In this document: piece after piece, positions 23,824-36,720 of the stretch
How the letters are laid out: every line of letters starts with the position of its first letter
Position numbering within the stretch: position 1 is the first letter of the stretch
Assembly (NCBI RefSeq): GCF_036417845.1
Contig: NC_089983.1
Coordinates: forward strand, 25,379,797-25,443,796
Reading direction: 5' to 3'
Source of the DNA: Apteryx mantelli
Lineage: Eukaryota > Chordata > Aves > Apterygiformes > Apterygidae
DNA: 64,000 bases
Made by a program: the position numbers and the translations under genes
Notes under the pieces: model-generated
Database searches by the model: none
Told to the model about the DNA's origin: nothing
What the model saw: only the letters and a program-made list of their open reading frames with translations

Positions 23824-25210
23824 CTATCAAAATCAAAGAAGAAGAACAAAAAATCAAAAATACCTCAGGCTGTTAGAGTGTACCCTTGGCCATGAACCCT
23901 CCTCTGTAGTGTCTGGCAGATATGGTGAATGTGGGTATTAAACATTGCTAGCATGAGGTGTGGACACTGGAATACAGATATTAATTGCTGCCAGGCTCAC
24001 GTTAAATAGTTCACATAACACGATACCCTGTCTTTCAGGTTTTTCTCTCTCTCCTGGCACCTCTAGAAATGGTATCTAAAGTTTTCAACTGGCATTTAGC
24101 ATTTGCACAATATTTAACCTGCCATCAGTGCACTGGTAACATTTTAACGGGTCTAGCCTGGCCATGGCTGACTCGGTCTCCTATGACACTTGCTAAGAAA
24201 ATCTCTCAATTACAAAATACCATCACAATATATTTTGTATCAGCTTCCCCTAAATCATCACCTGAATTACACAGACATCCGTAGAAAGAGACATACACAT
24301 TTTCCCAGCCAAAAAGATGCTTCTGAAATGAATACCCTCCACCTCGGATTTTTTTTTCCATTTTCCTTTTAGATTTTTTTTTTCATCAGAAAGAAATCTG
24401 TTCCATATCAACCTAGACCTGTATTATGAAATATAATTCATATGAAGAGAATCTCCATGCACACATAGGATAAAAATTGACCTAGAGGTTGCAAAGTACA
24501 TTTTTATAGGTGAAAATTTCCCGTTTTGGGGTCCTTCAACACACGCCGTTCGAAATAAAGGTTTTAGTATACTTTTTAAAGGGGAAATAAAATTAGATAA
24601 CCACCACCTTTAGCTTTCAAACGCATTTCAAAATAATGTTGCACTTTTTGAGACAAAAAGCAAGGTTATCTAAAGCACCACATTCAAATATTCCACGTTT
24701 TGATCAAGCAGACAGCGGGCTGCTGTTTTCATTGTACATTTGTTTAAAACTTTATCAAGCTTGGTAGCACCTATTTCTCACCTATTTTAATAGGATCATA
24801 ATTAACTTTAAATGTAATCAGACCGCAGTTAGGCTCAGTGAAAATATTTCAGCGAAATATTACAAGAGAAAAGTTGAGCTGGTCGTATTTTACAACCTCC
24901 AGACCTGCTTTTTTAAAGGTATTTGGTTGCTTTTGGATGCTGCAGTGCCTCAAGGAGCACACACACATATTCTCTGCATCACAGAGACTGTCTGCATGCA
25001 CGAGAGAGGCAAATATATAAAGAAAATCTTTGGAATCTTTTGTGTAGCATTTTTCCCTGCCAAAATCTTCGGCGAGACAGCACCTGCAGCCCGATACTCC
25101 TTATCATTAAATGTGATGGCTGTGATGCTTGTTAGTATATTAGAGCGTGTTTTATGATGCTGGCGTGTTGGAGTTACACCACGTTACGGCTTAAACTCGA
25201 TCATACAGAC

Positions 25211-25952
25211 CTTTACTCTCCTTCTCCTGGACTTCTGGGCTGGACACAGAGCCTTCAGGCAGGCAGCTCCTTTCGTCTTGCAACGTGGACTTGGGCTCGG
25301 GACTTTCCACTTGAGAGACTTTAGCTGTGCTGTCTTGGTTGTTCGGATTTTCATTCATTTTCTTTTCCATCTGAAGTTGAGAAGATATCTGCGGTTTGGA
25401 GCTGCCGCGAGGGTTTAACTGTAACATTACAGTTGAACTCGTTTCAGGGCTATTATTGTACTCTTGGGTTTTCCCAGTGGCGTAGGTCTGGCTCAGTCTA
25501 AAATATCCTGGGACAGGAACCTCGGGGTTTTCAATGGGGCATGATTCAGACACCAGCCTCTGGTAGGAAGGGACGTCTGAAGAAATGAGTTTTGTTCTCT
25601 TATCGGAATACATGCAGCAATTGCTTTCTTCTTTAATATTTGTAGTGAAGGAACAAGTGGGGACCTGCTGTGTAACAGGTTGCTCTATTCGACAAGATCT
25701 GTTCGGGTCTGTCCAACTGTCTACTTGAGGTATATAAGGATGTACATTCATACCCATATTTTGGTGATTAACTTCTCTTTTAGCCAGAGACGGTAGGAGT
25801 CCACAGGTTTGCATCCCATAAGTCCCAATGTCTGTGCTAGGTGGCATATACATGCTGGCGCTGTTGGAGTAGAAACTGTCACTCCTGCACGCACTGATGA
25901 GAGAATCTACTAAAAAAGTATTAGCGGCAGGAGAGCTGTTGGGAAAGGACAT
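25211..25952 (-). CDS. HOXD10: HOXD10 exon 1
   Basis: First coding exon of HOXD10, starting [20 protein letters not shown]. This ATG is chosen because it matches the family N-terminus, although the same frame stays open upstream to an ATG near 26147 through GC-rich Arg/Ala codons that look like 5' UTR. The protein contains the conserved group 10 blocks [16 protein letters not shown], the segment around [19 protein letters not shown], and the Ser/Pro/Glu-rich activator-like region before the junction. The donor is AAAG|GTCTGT, phase 1. Unlike HOXD8 and HOXD9 there are no homopolymer runs. It acts in lumbar, hindlimb and motor-neuron patterning in known vertebrates. Confidence 0.97.
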
Positions 25953-26029
25953 TTTGGGGAGGAATTTGAGGAAGAGAGATTGTGTCCTTTGTAGGCTGAC
26001 ATCTCTAGGAAAACATTCCCGTGTAATTG

Positions 26030-26460
26030 CGGATGCCTCCGCGCGACCACATGACAGCCGGGCCAATGGCAGCGGCCGCCGGCCCGCGCCCCGCCGCCCC
26101 GCCGCTGACGCGCCGCCGCGCCGCCCCGCCGCGCCCGCCGCGGTCAACAGCGACCCCTAGGCCGCCGCGCCGGCACCGCACCCGCGCCTGCCTCCGCGCC
26201 CCCTCCGCGCCGCGCCGCGCCGCGCCTCCGCGCCCCCTCCGCGCCTCCGCTCCTCCGCGCCCGCCGCGCCGCGCCGCCGCCGCCGCAGCCGCCGCCGCCG
26301 CGCTGCGGCACCGACCGCGCCGCTCCGCTCCGCTCCGCGCCGCACCGCGCCGCGCCGCTCCGCGCCCACCGCCCCCGCCCCGCCCCGCCAGCGCGCCGCG
26401 CCGCGCTGCCCCTCCGCGCCGCCCGCCAGCGCGCCGCGGCCTGACAAGCGCGGGGGGACA
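26030..26460 (-). promoter_or_regulatory. HOXD10: HOXD10 promoter CpG island
   Basis: Very GC-rich block built of CGC/CCG/CTC units directly upstream of HOXD10. Its proximal edge holds CCACATGAC (26047-26055) and CCAATGGC (26063-26070), 95-118 bp from the ATG. Open frames within it are compositional. Confidence 0.6.
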
Positions 26461-27228
26461 AAAGGTTGCGCGATTTATTAATCCGTATTAAGGAGAATCA
26501 GGGGCGATCAATAAAAGCCTCATCTACATTCTCGGGCTACTTGGTAATTTTCTTGCTTCTGAAGCTTTTTAAAGAGTTATACCCTCTGTTGCCACACACG
26601 GGAAGATATTTTATTAACAAATCAATCGCGACTTTGTAAAGGATAAGATTAATAGTTAAGATTTAGCATAATGGCGTGCGCGTTATGAATTATTGAAAAT
26701 TATACTATTGATTTTTTTCCTCGCTACTAACCAAGAAGGTCAATTTTTGTTTTAACACAAATCGTCAAATATTAAAAGCTAGGCTTTTGTCATAACTTCA
26801 CTTTTATAGTTACACTAGATTCCTAAAATTATTTTACAATGCTCTCTCACTACCGCTTGTGAAAAAATGTTTTTTGCTTGCCCTGGTAACTGAAAGCACC
26901 ATCAAGATAATTTCTCCTTCTGTAGTAGTGCTCATTAATAAACATACAGAAACTCACAGTCTTATTGCAACTGTTGGAGGAACTTTTTTTTTCTCTTTTT
27001 CTCTTTCCTTTTATTTTTTTCCCAAGAAGACTGATAAATGAAGCTGGAATATTAAAAAAAAAAAAAATACAGAAGGCAACAGTAACTGCCTAGTTCGCAA
27101 TTTAGATTTTTCCGTTCCAACACTTTAAATGTGTTTTACTGTTTTTCCTCCCACTTCGTACCCATATTTACACCCGAAGCTGTTACGGTTTAAATAGTGA
27201 TAGCACAAACTATTTATTATTCTTTTTA

Positions 27229-27231
<3 letters not shown>

Positions 27232-27260
<29 letters not shown>
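27232..27260. repeat. T29 homopolymer
   Basis: Run of 29 T; exact length is uncertain in any assembly. Confidence 0.9.
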
Positions 27261-27263
<3 letters not shown>

Positions 27264-30200
27264 ATTCTTAACCTGGAATATTTCTTATCTGGGATTAATA
27301 CTGTCAAGGGCTCTAATCCACGCAAAGTGAACTTGTTGAAAATTTTTCTTTCAGATTCATCTGGCTGTTTATTTGGGGCCTTTCTAACACCAAAACACTC
27401 TTTGAGATCCCCAGAAACAGGCAGCGCGTGAAAGGATTTTTAAATTTTTACATGCATCTTTTACACTGCTAAAAACTTTCATATTCCACTAGCGTTAATT
27501 TGCATTTTCTCCTGTTTCCTGGTATTTGAATGTTTTGCACTTTAACGTACACTTTACAGTGCTGGAAACAATAACCCTATTTAAAATTTCGCTGTGGCAA
27601 TGAGACAGACCTTTTAAAACCTTATCGCAGCTGTTCAAATACAACATCATTGTCAGGTTAAGAGCCAGTGTCTTTTATAGCTGCAGTCTCTAGCTTCTGT
27701 GTTGCCGGAGAGTTTAAATATTACCTTCGTAATATTCGCTGCTTTAAGATTTTTTGCCGCAATCCCTGCGCCTTGCACAGCCCTCTGCCCTTCCCGAGCA
27801 CGCTGCACGGCCACTGAGGTTTTAGCACAGAAACGGGGATCTCGAAAATATGTACATTTAAGATCATTATCAGAGCCATTGCTAAGATTTGTCTGAGCGC
27901 AGAAACAAGCTGCAGCGGAGTTCACGACGCTCCCGCTTTGAGGACTGGATTCCCCCCCTTGCTTTCTAGCAATTTCCTCTTTTTAAACAACAGCCCGGAC
28001 AACCCACAGAGTTTAAAGAAACAAAATACTATTTTCCTTGACGCAGTTTAAGACTTGACTGTTAAATCTAATCAGGAATTTTATGCCCATCAAATGGGTC
28101 TTTCATAATCTTTATTTACACTTTAAGAAAAGAGTGTCCCAGAAATATCCCAACTGAAGTATAATCCCAGAGGTTTGCTGTGGATTTTGCCCAATAGTAA
28201 AGTTAAAACAATAAGCTAATGCTTAACAGCTTTCCACGCCAGCCTCTGTTGTGCTAAATGAGATAACTCCTTGGCTCCTGATTATACATGAGGTCTCTTT
28301 GATTTTTAATTGAAAATATGAATTTCTTGCATGTCGCTACACGGAAACTCAGATGATGGCTATGATGATAATGATTTAAATATCGCATTCAGGAGTGGCG
28401 AACAGCTCCGTAAGACCCTTCGCTCACGATAAATCACGAGTTGTTTTAAAAACGGGCAGCAATTTTTTATTGAAAATGAACAGTAGGAAAGTTAAAGTTT
28501 GATGTAAATAGAAGTTGAATAAACATGCAAGAGTCACTGGGGAACTAGGGACTTAGGCTCTGGGCATTTAATGTCACTGTTGTTTTAAATCATATTAAAA
28601 TGGAATCAAGTAATTAACATTAATAAATAAATCAATATTGTGCAATAAATGAGATATACAATCCACATTAATATAAAGGTTTTGCTCTCAGAGCCCCATA
28701 TTTTTCCGAATGGGAGTGGAAAAAAACCCAACCAAGGGGTCCATGCAGATGTAAATTCCTATTTGCTATAAAGCATAGGTGGACGTTACAGTTTTCTCCT
28801 CTAGCAAATGTCAGGGCTAAAAACTTGAGGTTAGAAGACGTGGCTGGAGGGATTAATTTTCATTACCTTATCTTACTAAACATTATTACTGGTGATATGT
28901 TTTTTTCTCGACTGTGCAGACGATTCCCATACTTGCAATTTGCTGTGTTTGTGCCTCATTATAGGAGGGGGATGGGAGAGGTACGAAAAAGGCTAGATAT
29001 TTTGCAGATGCCTTCAGTAACAAAGGTATTGCGAGAAATATCTTATGTAAAAAATAGGCTGGAACCCAGGAAGCTTTAAGGAATATTACTTTCATTTAGT
29101 CGATTTCAGCAATTTATTTTAAGCTATCTTTTAACGTGCAGACTATATATTTTATACCACGCTGTTGTATTGAAGGGAGATTGAAGAATATTTTTTATTT
29201 CAGGAAAAAAAATTGGCTACAATATTGTGACCTTTCTTCTTTTAATAATTAAACTGTCACGTTGCCCAGATTTCTATGTGCCGTATTTTCATAGAAAGAG
29301 TCGACGTCTGGGTTGAGAGCTCAAATACCCTGGACTTTTTTGGGGGGATGGGGTGGGGGGAACATACTGACGACATTGTCATGTTTAAAATACGAAAGCT
29401 TATAAAATATACAAAATATCTCGCTGGCCATTTCTTCAAAGGTGTTATTTCTGAGTGTGGGGATCGCACGGTAGCATTGACTGTGCTCCCAGGTTCGCTC
29501 AAAGTCGTACTTCGTCCTCTATTGCATTCTGTATTTCAGTGCACACAGAAGTACATATCTGGTGTTGTAAGATTTTAGCATGTAGACTGGTCGGGTATTC
29601 TGCACTCAGCTTCTGCTTTTGGGTTGCATATTTATCTTTCGGTAGATTCCAGCCAAATCTGTAATTTAATCTGAAAATAAGCAAATACCCTATTCGTTCT
29701 CCAAGAAGGACAAGCCCAAAGACATTTGGAAATAGCTCCCAGCCTTTTTTTAAGGAATAACACAGAAAGGGGGAAAAAAGACTAGGAGAGATTACAGACT
29801 CCCACAGAATCATCACATTTACTTGATGATTCAGAAAAAAGAACAAAGCAGCGTTTCCATCTTCTTCTTTTTATTTTAATTAAGAACACATACTGGCTCC
29901 AATCACTCGTTTATATTCTTTGAGATCGGCCTCACTGTAATTGTGAGCGGTTAAGGCATCACATCATAGCAGCCTAATGGACTTGGGGTTGGTGTGGGTT
30001 CTCTAAAGCCAAGAAAAACAAACAAATAAAAAACCTTTGCTAAATATTTCCCTCTCGAAATAGGTAACCCCATCGAGAGACCAGGGGCTTTTCCTTCGGG
30101 CTCGGGATGTGGTTAAAAGCGCTACCTTTAGCGTTAAAGATTCCAATTATTTTAGATTGTACAATGCCATTTTATTGCAGACGGAAAGGCTATTTCTAGG

Positions 30201-31118
30201 AAACTCTTAACAATGAACTTCTAAAAAAAACTTCAGCGGACAAAGTGCCAACAAATGCTTACACGAGAGATGGGGCTTTTAAAATGCGGAATATGGCTGA
30301 GCCAACGTGAAATAGATTTCGATGAATTCTGCAAAACGGCAGAAAGAAGCGAAGCCTTTTCTTTGGTGTGATTGCTATTAAAAGTGTGTATTGGAGGAAA
30401 AAAAAACACAATAAACAGAAAAAACGGAACATGCTCGGTCACTGGAGAATGGCCAGGAAATTCGTAAGCTTCGCTTTGATTTTCTAATATATAATTCCAT
30501 TTTAATAGATCTCCATAGCGTTTTTAAGGGAGAGAGATTTCATTCAGCAATTCCTTGGCAAGATGATGGTCGGATATTAAAAATATCTTTTTTTCCCCTT
30601 TACTCTCTCTCTTTAAAAATATACACTGTCTGAATCTAAGGCTAATCTCGCGTTTAAATAGAGTACTTTTTTTTAAATTAAGCTTTCTGTACCTATAGAT
30701 TATTTAAGAAAAGCTTTGAATATGAATTGAAAGAGAAACTGTGTAAACGCATGTTTTTTATACTACTTTTCTTCTAGCCACGTTAAGGCTGTCCTAAGAA
30801 GTGTAAATAGATTTTTGTTCCAGTGAACGAATTCTGAATATCTTTTTTTTTCTTAAAATTATGGGTATTTTTAAAGCTCGGATGAATTATAAAAGATTAC
30901 GACCAAAAAAATTCTTTTAAAGTAGCATATTTCTCGAGCACGTCACGGTTATGGGTTATTTGTTTAATAAATCTTTTTGATGCTTTATTTTCTCATTTGG
31001 AAGGCCCTGAAATGTTATCGTTACTTATATATTAGATATTTTATTAGCAGTGGAATTATTATTAGGAGGAAAATATACTTGAACATCAGGACTATTGTGG
31101 GCATTACAGCACATGAGC

Positions 31119-31132
31119 GCGCCCTCCTGTGG
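31119..31132 (-). promoter_or_regulatory. CTCF-like motif, pointing left
   Basis: GCGCCCTCCTGTGG matches the reverse CTCF core at 12 of 14 positions. It is an isolated GC-rich 20-mer in AT-rich sequence between HOXD10 and HOXD11. Confidence 0.4.
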
Positions 31133-31821
31133 CTTTTCGTGGCAAAGCACGAGGGAATTTCTTACACTTCCCCGGCTTTCTCTTCTGCTCTATTTGCCTT
31201 TCAGTCACGAGTTTATTCCTTTCTTTTTAAATAGAAATTTAAATTTGCTGTAATTGAACATTTATGCAAGATTAATATTAGTATGTTTAGGTTTCCATGG
31301 CCCTCTTTTGCGGTATGTTAAAATTTTAAAGGGAAAATAATCCTCTAAAATAAACTCTTAAAGCACTACAGGGAACAGGAAATCAAACAACTTGTTCTTG
31401 CCCTTTGGATTAAGGCTGAGAAGAGTCGCTAGAATTTTGCTATAAGCTTAGGCGAAACGCTTTTAGATATTCCCTGCGACTATGTGCTTTTCTAAATAAT
31501 AGGTTTTGTGGGGAAATGCATATCCGGAGAAAAACTCTCTATAAATATCATCTTTCTCCCTAAATAACAAAGTATTTCTTACATCCCCCGCGTTTGATTT
31601 CAGAGTGGCTCAAATATTTTTTTTAGGAACAGAAAGATATTTGGTTAATTGCCGGGCACCGAATCAGCGAAAAGGAAAATAGCCAGACCGCGTTTCTCTT
31701 GCCAGGGGGGACAGGAGGAGGGCATGCTCCCCGGGTCGCTGCGGAGAAGCTCACCTAAAAGCGGCTGCGATTTTCTTTGCGTTATGATGCATTTGCTAAT
31801 ATGGCCAGCTATGCGGTAATA

Positions 31822-31868
31822 CGTGTGTGTGTCGGGGGGGTGCGTGTGTGTGTGAGAGAGAGAGAGGG

Positions 31869-31902
<34 letters not shown>
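31822..31902. repeat. GT then GA microsatellite
   Basis: Compound dinucleotide repeat: GT units with a G7 interruption, then about 60 bp of GA units with one interruption. Confidence 0.9.
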
Positions 31903-31909
<7 letters not shown>

Positions 31910-31955
31910 TGGTTGAAAATAACAGAGGAACCTTAAGGCGCCTAATTATTCAGAA

Positions 31956-31977
31956 AGGTTAAAGGTGATGACCTTGA
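31956..31977. promoter_or_regulatory. Candidate nuclear-receptor half-site cluster
   Basis: AGGTTA-A-AGGTGA (DR1 spacing) followed at once by TGACCTTGA, which is the reverse of the TCAAGGTCA extended half-site used by SF1/ERR-type receptors. It lies in the HOXD10-HOXD11 interval. Confidence 0.4.
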
Positions 31978-32329
31978 CATTTTGGAAGTTCAAAGGCATA
32001 CACTTATGTTTTTCTTGCTAAAGAGTTAAAAAAAAATTTTTTTTTAGCCATGCATTCCTCCGAGTCCATGTCTCGATTTTTTAATTCTAGGGCTTTTCCT
32101 GACTTATTTGCCAGCGTTTGTCTTCACTGGATGCGAGCATAGAGAGAGCCACTTCGTCCTACTCAAAAAAAAAAAAAAGCCAAATTCTTTTCTCACTCCT
32201 TTCCTTTATTGCACATTGCGGAAATCTCTTTTTCACTCACCAGAAGGTGTATAATATAACCCAATTAAGCTGTTTAGACCCTCGGGTTTTATGGTGTTGT
32301 CTAGACAGTTCAAGGTTTTGTAAACAGCC

Positions 32330-32470
32330 GCGGCAGGTCACGCCGCATAAAGCGCGGGGACCTCCGCCGGATCCTGCCCTGGCGAGAGGCAGCCCCGGGC
32401 CCGGCGCGCCGCCGCGCAAGCGGCCGCCCGCTCCCGGCGAGCCCGGCCGAGCCCCACGCCCGCGCTGCGA
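32330..32470. other. Small CpG-rich block downstream of HOXD11
   Basis: 140-bp CpG-dense patch in otherwise AT-rich sequence; no coding content. Confidence 0.4.
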
Positions 32471-32949
32471 CTTAGATTTAGAAGATCCACCCCTCTGTCT
32501 CCAAACTTTTTTTCTTTTTCCACTAGTGCCAACTGTTTATAGCTCCCTCTGGTCTGCATCGCCGTGAGCCCTCGTGCTGGCTTAGCCTTCCCTAACAAGC
32601 AAACAGTCATTGGCGTTTGGCATTCTGGGCTTACTGGGAGCCTGACCAGTTAAAAAGCCTTTTTCGTTGTTTATAGTAATTGCAGCACCATCACAAGTGA
32701 TGGTCTGCAGACAGCCATGTTTGCTCTGCCTCACACTCAAGGGGGAACACTGAAGGTTACACATACCTACAAAAGGAGAGTTAGATTTCAACTAGCATTT
32801 GTTTAAATCGCGTTTCAAATAATCCGACTTGACCTCCTCCCACTATTATTTAACTGAACTTGGCTCTAGCCCGGGAAACGCTAGGATCCTTCAGAGATGG
32901 AAATCCATACACTGCACGGAAGATATAACCTTAACTTTACTAGAAACCA

Positions 32950-32955
32950 TTTATT
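32950..32955 (-). promoter_or_regulatory. HOXD11: Candidate HOXD11 poly(A) signal
   Basis: AATAAA on the minus strand, 532 bp past the HOXD11 stop. Confidence 0.35.
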
Positions 32956-33001
32956 CACATGAAAAAGACAGTGGCCCATGCTTTCGGATGACAATAGAAA
33001 C

Positions 33002-33023
33002 ATATATATATATATATATATAT
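33002..33023. repeat. (AT)11 microsatellite
   Basis: AT dinucleotide tract in the HOXD11 3' region. Confidence 0.9.
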
Positions 33024-33486
33024 TTTTTTTATATATAGCGAACGTACATTTACCATCTCTTAAATAAACCGCATTCAGTTAAAGGGAGGAAAGTGTTACC
33101 CTAGCTCAAAAGCAACAACATAATCCCCCAAACTCAATTAATTGTAAGCAAAAACTACCAGACACACTGCAGGTCCATTGCTGGTACTGTGGGAGAGGAA
33201 AAAAAGCACCTTTGGCGAGAAAAATTTGAGAATGGACTGTTGGATTTACCCTAGTTTCCCCTTATCAGGAATCTGCTCCGCCAAGCCCCGAAATCTCCAG
33301 TGGCCATTCAGTGTGTGGAGTTGCACGTGAAAATGAAACTTTGAGTTCCGCAGGGTGGATGTGTCATGTAAACCAATTTACATTTGCATTCAGATGGCGG
33401 GTCAGAAAGAATGAGATTTTCTTTTTTTTTTCTTCTTTCTTCCTTTTCTCTCTCTCTCTCTTTTGTTTTCCTTTTCTTTTTCATTT

Positions 33487-33722
33487 TCAAAACAAGGGAT
33501 TTCCAGTGAAATATTGGAGTCGATCTCTGTTCAGTTTCTTTTCTTTCATCCTTCGATTCTGGAACCAGATTTTAACTTGTCGGTCAGTGAGGTTGAGCAT
33601 TCTGGACAACTGCAGTCTTTTCTCTTTGTTTATGTACACATTGAAGAAAAACTCACGTTCCAGTTCTCTTATCTGATATTTGGTATAGGGACACCTCTTT
33701 TTCCTGGATCGCTGAGGAACTG
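33487..33722 (-). CDS. HOXD11: HOXD11 exon 2 (homeodomain)
   Basis: Second coding exon of HOXD11. Acceptor TTTCAG is followed by CA GTT CCT CAG, giving [20 protein letters not shown]. The homeodomain spans about 210-269, with the group 11 signature [19 protein letters not shown] and helix 3 [13 protein letters not shown]. The tail [13 protein letters not shown] then TGA matches the HOX11 C-terminus. Total protein is 282 residues. HOXD11 patterns the zeugopod, sacral vertebrae and kidney in known amniotes. A candidate poly(A) signal lies at 32950-32955, about 530 bp past the stop. The intron (33723-34292) is 570 bp. Confidence 0.98.
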
Positions 33723-34292
33723 CTGAAATTCAAGAGAGAAGAAACTGATTTATGCTGCTGCTACGAACATACTCAGATAGGAAGAGATCAGAGACTTTGA
33801 CAATATCCCATTGCCCGGAAAGCAGCCCTCTAGCAGTTCAGAAAATATTCCTGGGGCTTTTACTCTCTGGGTGACTTAGCAAAAAAGAGAGTATTTCCCA
33901 ACTTGTCCTTAAAAGAAAGCACTTCGAGCAGTACAGAGAGATATTTAAATGGGCTGGAAATATTCCAAGTTGCTCAAACTCCTCTCTGCCCCCCCTGCCC
34001 CAAACAAACGAAGACCTTAAGCTCTAAAATGAAGGCAGCTCTGAGCACTACCTGTGAAACCTCCCTGCCTCCCCCCCTCCAAATCAACAATTTAATAACA
34101 ATTAATATCCTCTTCCAAGAATACCTTAAGCCCACCTAAATTGGTTTCCTATCGTAAACACGCTTTACAACGGTAAAGGAAATCTTATAGGATGTATAAA
34201 ATCCTTTGGATGCTTATAAAATTGCACATAAAAAGCGGCTTGACAAAGTGTTGGCCTTGTACTCTTGCCCCCAATTTACTACTGATACCTAC

Positions 34293-34905
34293 CTGAACTG
34301 TTGCTCTTCTCTGCAACAGCCTCCCCCGAAGGGGAATCGGCGCTGTTTGCTGGTGTCACTTTCTTGTCTTGGCTGGAAGGTGTTTTACTGCAAGTGCCGT
34401 GGTGGGGCTTGCCGTCGCCCTTGCCGCCGTCGCCGTCGCCGTCGCCCTCGGAGAGCGGTGGGTGCGGGGGGCCGGGGGCCGCCTCGTAAAACTGGTCGAA
34501 GCCTTGCGGCAGGATCCCGTTCCTGCCCACCGCGCTGTACAAGTTGGAGGCGGCCGGAGACGGTCCGTGGTGGCTGCACACGGGGTCCGTTTTGAATAAC
34601 ATTTCCGTCCTCCTGTTCGCAGGCTGCAGAAAGTCTCTGTGCATCACCTCTTCAGCTGAGTAATACGGAGCATAACTGCCCCTGTACTGCCATTTGCTGC
34701 GCTCTAATCCGTATTCCCTGAATGCTACTTCGCGCACAGGTTGGACATGAGGTAAATTAGAAGAATAAGGAAAAGTCATTTGACAGGAAGACGATTGCGA
34801 CAAAAAAGAGGGTTTCGTCGAGAAATCTGATGGTGAAACGTAATAAGCACACCCTGGCAGATACATATTGGATGCGCTGTGGCTGCAATCGTCAAACTCA
34901 GTCAT
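34293..34905 (-). CDS. HOXD11: HOXD11 exon 1
   Basis: First coding exon of HOXD11, starting [20 protein letters not shown]. Conserved blocks include [20 protein letters not shown], then [20 protein letters not shown] and the [19 protein letters not shown] region. The variable part holds a short Asp/Gly run ([13 protein letters not shown]) and a Ser-rich segment ending AEKSNSS. It lacks the long alanine runs found in mammalian HOXD11. The donor is TCAG|GTAGGT, phase 1. The promoter carries a perfect palindromic E-box GTCACGTGAC at 35061-35070, 156 bp upstream of the ATG. The start codon is the first ATG of a conserved N-terminus and is secure. Confidence 0.97.
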
Positions 34906-35060
34906 GTCTTCCTTTTTGCGATTGCAAGCAACCAGGAGGCTTCAATGCATTGAACAAGATCCATCTATTGCACAAGAGGGTTTGGACAGGATCAACTAAG
35001 AAAAAATCCCCACCGTGTGCTGACGTGCAATTCATCTTGATTGATTCTAGTGGTAATTAT

Positions 35061-35070
35061 GTCACGTGAC
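35061..35070. promoter_or_regulatory. HOXD11: Palindromic E-box GTCACGTGAC upstream of HOXD11
   Basis: Perfect 10-bp palindrome GTCACGTGAC, 156 bp upstream of the HOXD11 ATG. It equals the CLEAR/USF-type consensus for bHLH-zipper factors. Confidence 0.55.
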
Positions 35071-36270
35071 GCGATGTAGAAATGTCCTTATATCTATATC
35101 AGCCCGTCGGAAAGACTCCTAAGATCTCTCCAAAGAGCCCTCCCAGCACGGAGAGATGAGCATTTGGACAAATATAGTAGGTTTTTCCCCTCGTTCTTTT
35201 GCGAGGCGACGAGATAAACATAGGTAGTGGAGCTAATCACCTGAGAATGTGCCGTCCCACTGCTGAAACCAGAGCGCAGAGCCTCGCAGCTCGCACACAC
35301 ACACGTAACCGCCCGGCTCTCCTCCGAGCCCTCTTGCGAGGCAAACCTTCCACGGGATTTGAGGAAATAGGCTCAGAAAAAAAGCATCGTTAGGATAGGG
35401 ACCTTTGTATTGCGGGGTGTGGGCTCCAAGCCGGGCAGCCTCGACTCTGTAATGTGATCACTCCCTATTAGCAGGAGTGATATTTGCTGGCTGCTGCTTA
35501 CACAGACGATTAGAGGGTGATAGTTCACTTAGGAGAGCCAAGTCCCATTTACATATTCTGTCGTACGAGTGAATCTGCCCGCTCGGCTCCAGCAATCCAC
35601 AGTTGGCATCAAAATCGCTCAATTCAAAGCATAAGTCCCGATCACCTCATTTTCCCTTGCTTAAGCCTGTGCTTAAGCACTGTGCGCTCGTATAAGGGCG
35701 CCAGAGACAAAATTAAATGAGAAATATGCAAACAGAACATCTCTCAGTAGCTTTTTTTTTTTTTTTTTTTTTATAAAAAGGAGATATTTTCAGGCTCTTC
35801 TGGAAAGAAAAGGGCCAGAGCAGGAAAAGCAGTCCACCAGGCACGGTCTCCTTGGGAAGCAGAGCAGCAGACAAAGTGACCTCTGTTCCCGTGCCTCCAA
35901 CTCCCACCAAAATGTTCACTTTCATTGGAAGGGAAAAGCAGGGTTGGGAGCAGGCGACACACACAAGACCCGCAAGCCCCACAGCTGCCCTGCCTTCGAG
36001 GGCTCATTTTGGTCATTTTTCTCTTTCTTCTTGAAATATTATTTTACACAGACGAGCACAAACCAAGTCACAAAGGCTGAAAAGAAAGAGAATAAATAAT
36101 ACGGTCCAGCAATAGCTCTATGCTCGAGCAATTCCTCATTCCAGAAACGTTTGCCAGCTCTCTATGGGAATGCTTTCCCCCCCACACTGTACAGAATAGC
36201 CAGAGGAGCCCCGCCATATGCTGGTCTCCAAACCAACCCGAAATCTGGCTGTGCTCCCCACGCCAAGCAC
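35071..36270. other. Non-coding interval upstream of HOXD11
   Basis: Mixed composition with a T-run at about 35751-35772. No gene recognised. Confidence 0.4.
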
Positions 36271-36272
36271 TG

Positions 36273-36286
36273 CCGCCCCCTGCTAC
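36273..36286 (-). promoter_or_regulatory. CTCF-like motif, pointing left
   Basis: CCGCCCCCTGCTAC carries the strong core GCCCCCTGCT; 12 of 14 positions fit, with both misses at the weak outer end. It lies between HOXD11 and HOXD12. Confidence 0.45.
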
Positions 36287-36439
36287 CCAGGGCGCTCCGT
36301 CCAGACATCAGGCCACAGATGACTTGCAAAAAGGCAGCCTCCAGGTCCCCCAGCAAGCAGGCAGCCCGGCAGGTAGGGAACCGGAGCGAAAGCACCAAGC
36401 ACAAGTTGGGGGGAAAGGCCAGGGGAAGCCTGGGCTTTG

Positions 36440-36720
36440 TCAGGGTGGCGGTGCCCGCCGAGGGGTCGGCAGCAGCCTTGGGGCTCCGCGGGGACGCCCC
36501 GCTGCGCGCCCCGCCGCGGCGCCGCGGCGCTCGGCGAGGGGCAGCTGCGCCCCGGGCTGCTCCCCGCGCCCGGCCCCGCCACCGCCACCGCCAGCGCCAC
36601 CGTCACAGCCACCGCCACCGCCACCGCCACCACCCCGCCACCGCCACAGCCCCTCGAGCATCCCCGTCTCTCCAGCATCCAGGGGCTGCCAAGGGGCTCC
36701 CAGAGAGGAGCCCACCGTGC
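36440..36720. repeat. CpG-rich block with GCCACC repeat
   Basis: CpG-rich block whose right part (about 36577-36650) is an imperfect GCCACC/GCCACA hexanucleotide array. Confidence 0.7.

Larger units (their letters stand above)
26461..32330. other. AT-rich HOXD10-HOXD11 interval
   Basis: Nearly 6 kb of AT-rich sequence without coding exons or recognised repeats other than simple tracts. In mouse this interval holds regulatory elements for Hoxd11/Hoxd10 (region VIII); which part corresponds here cannot be told without alignment. Confidence 0.5.
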
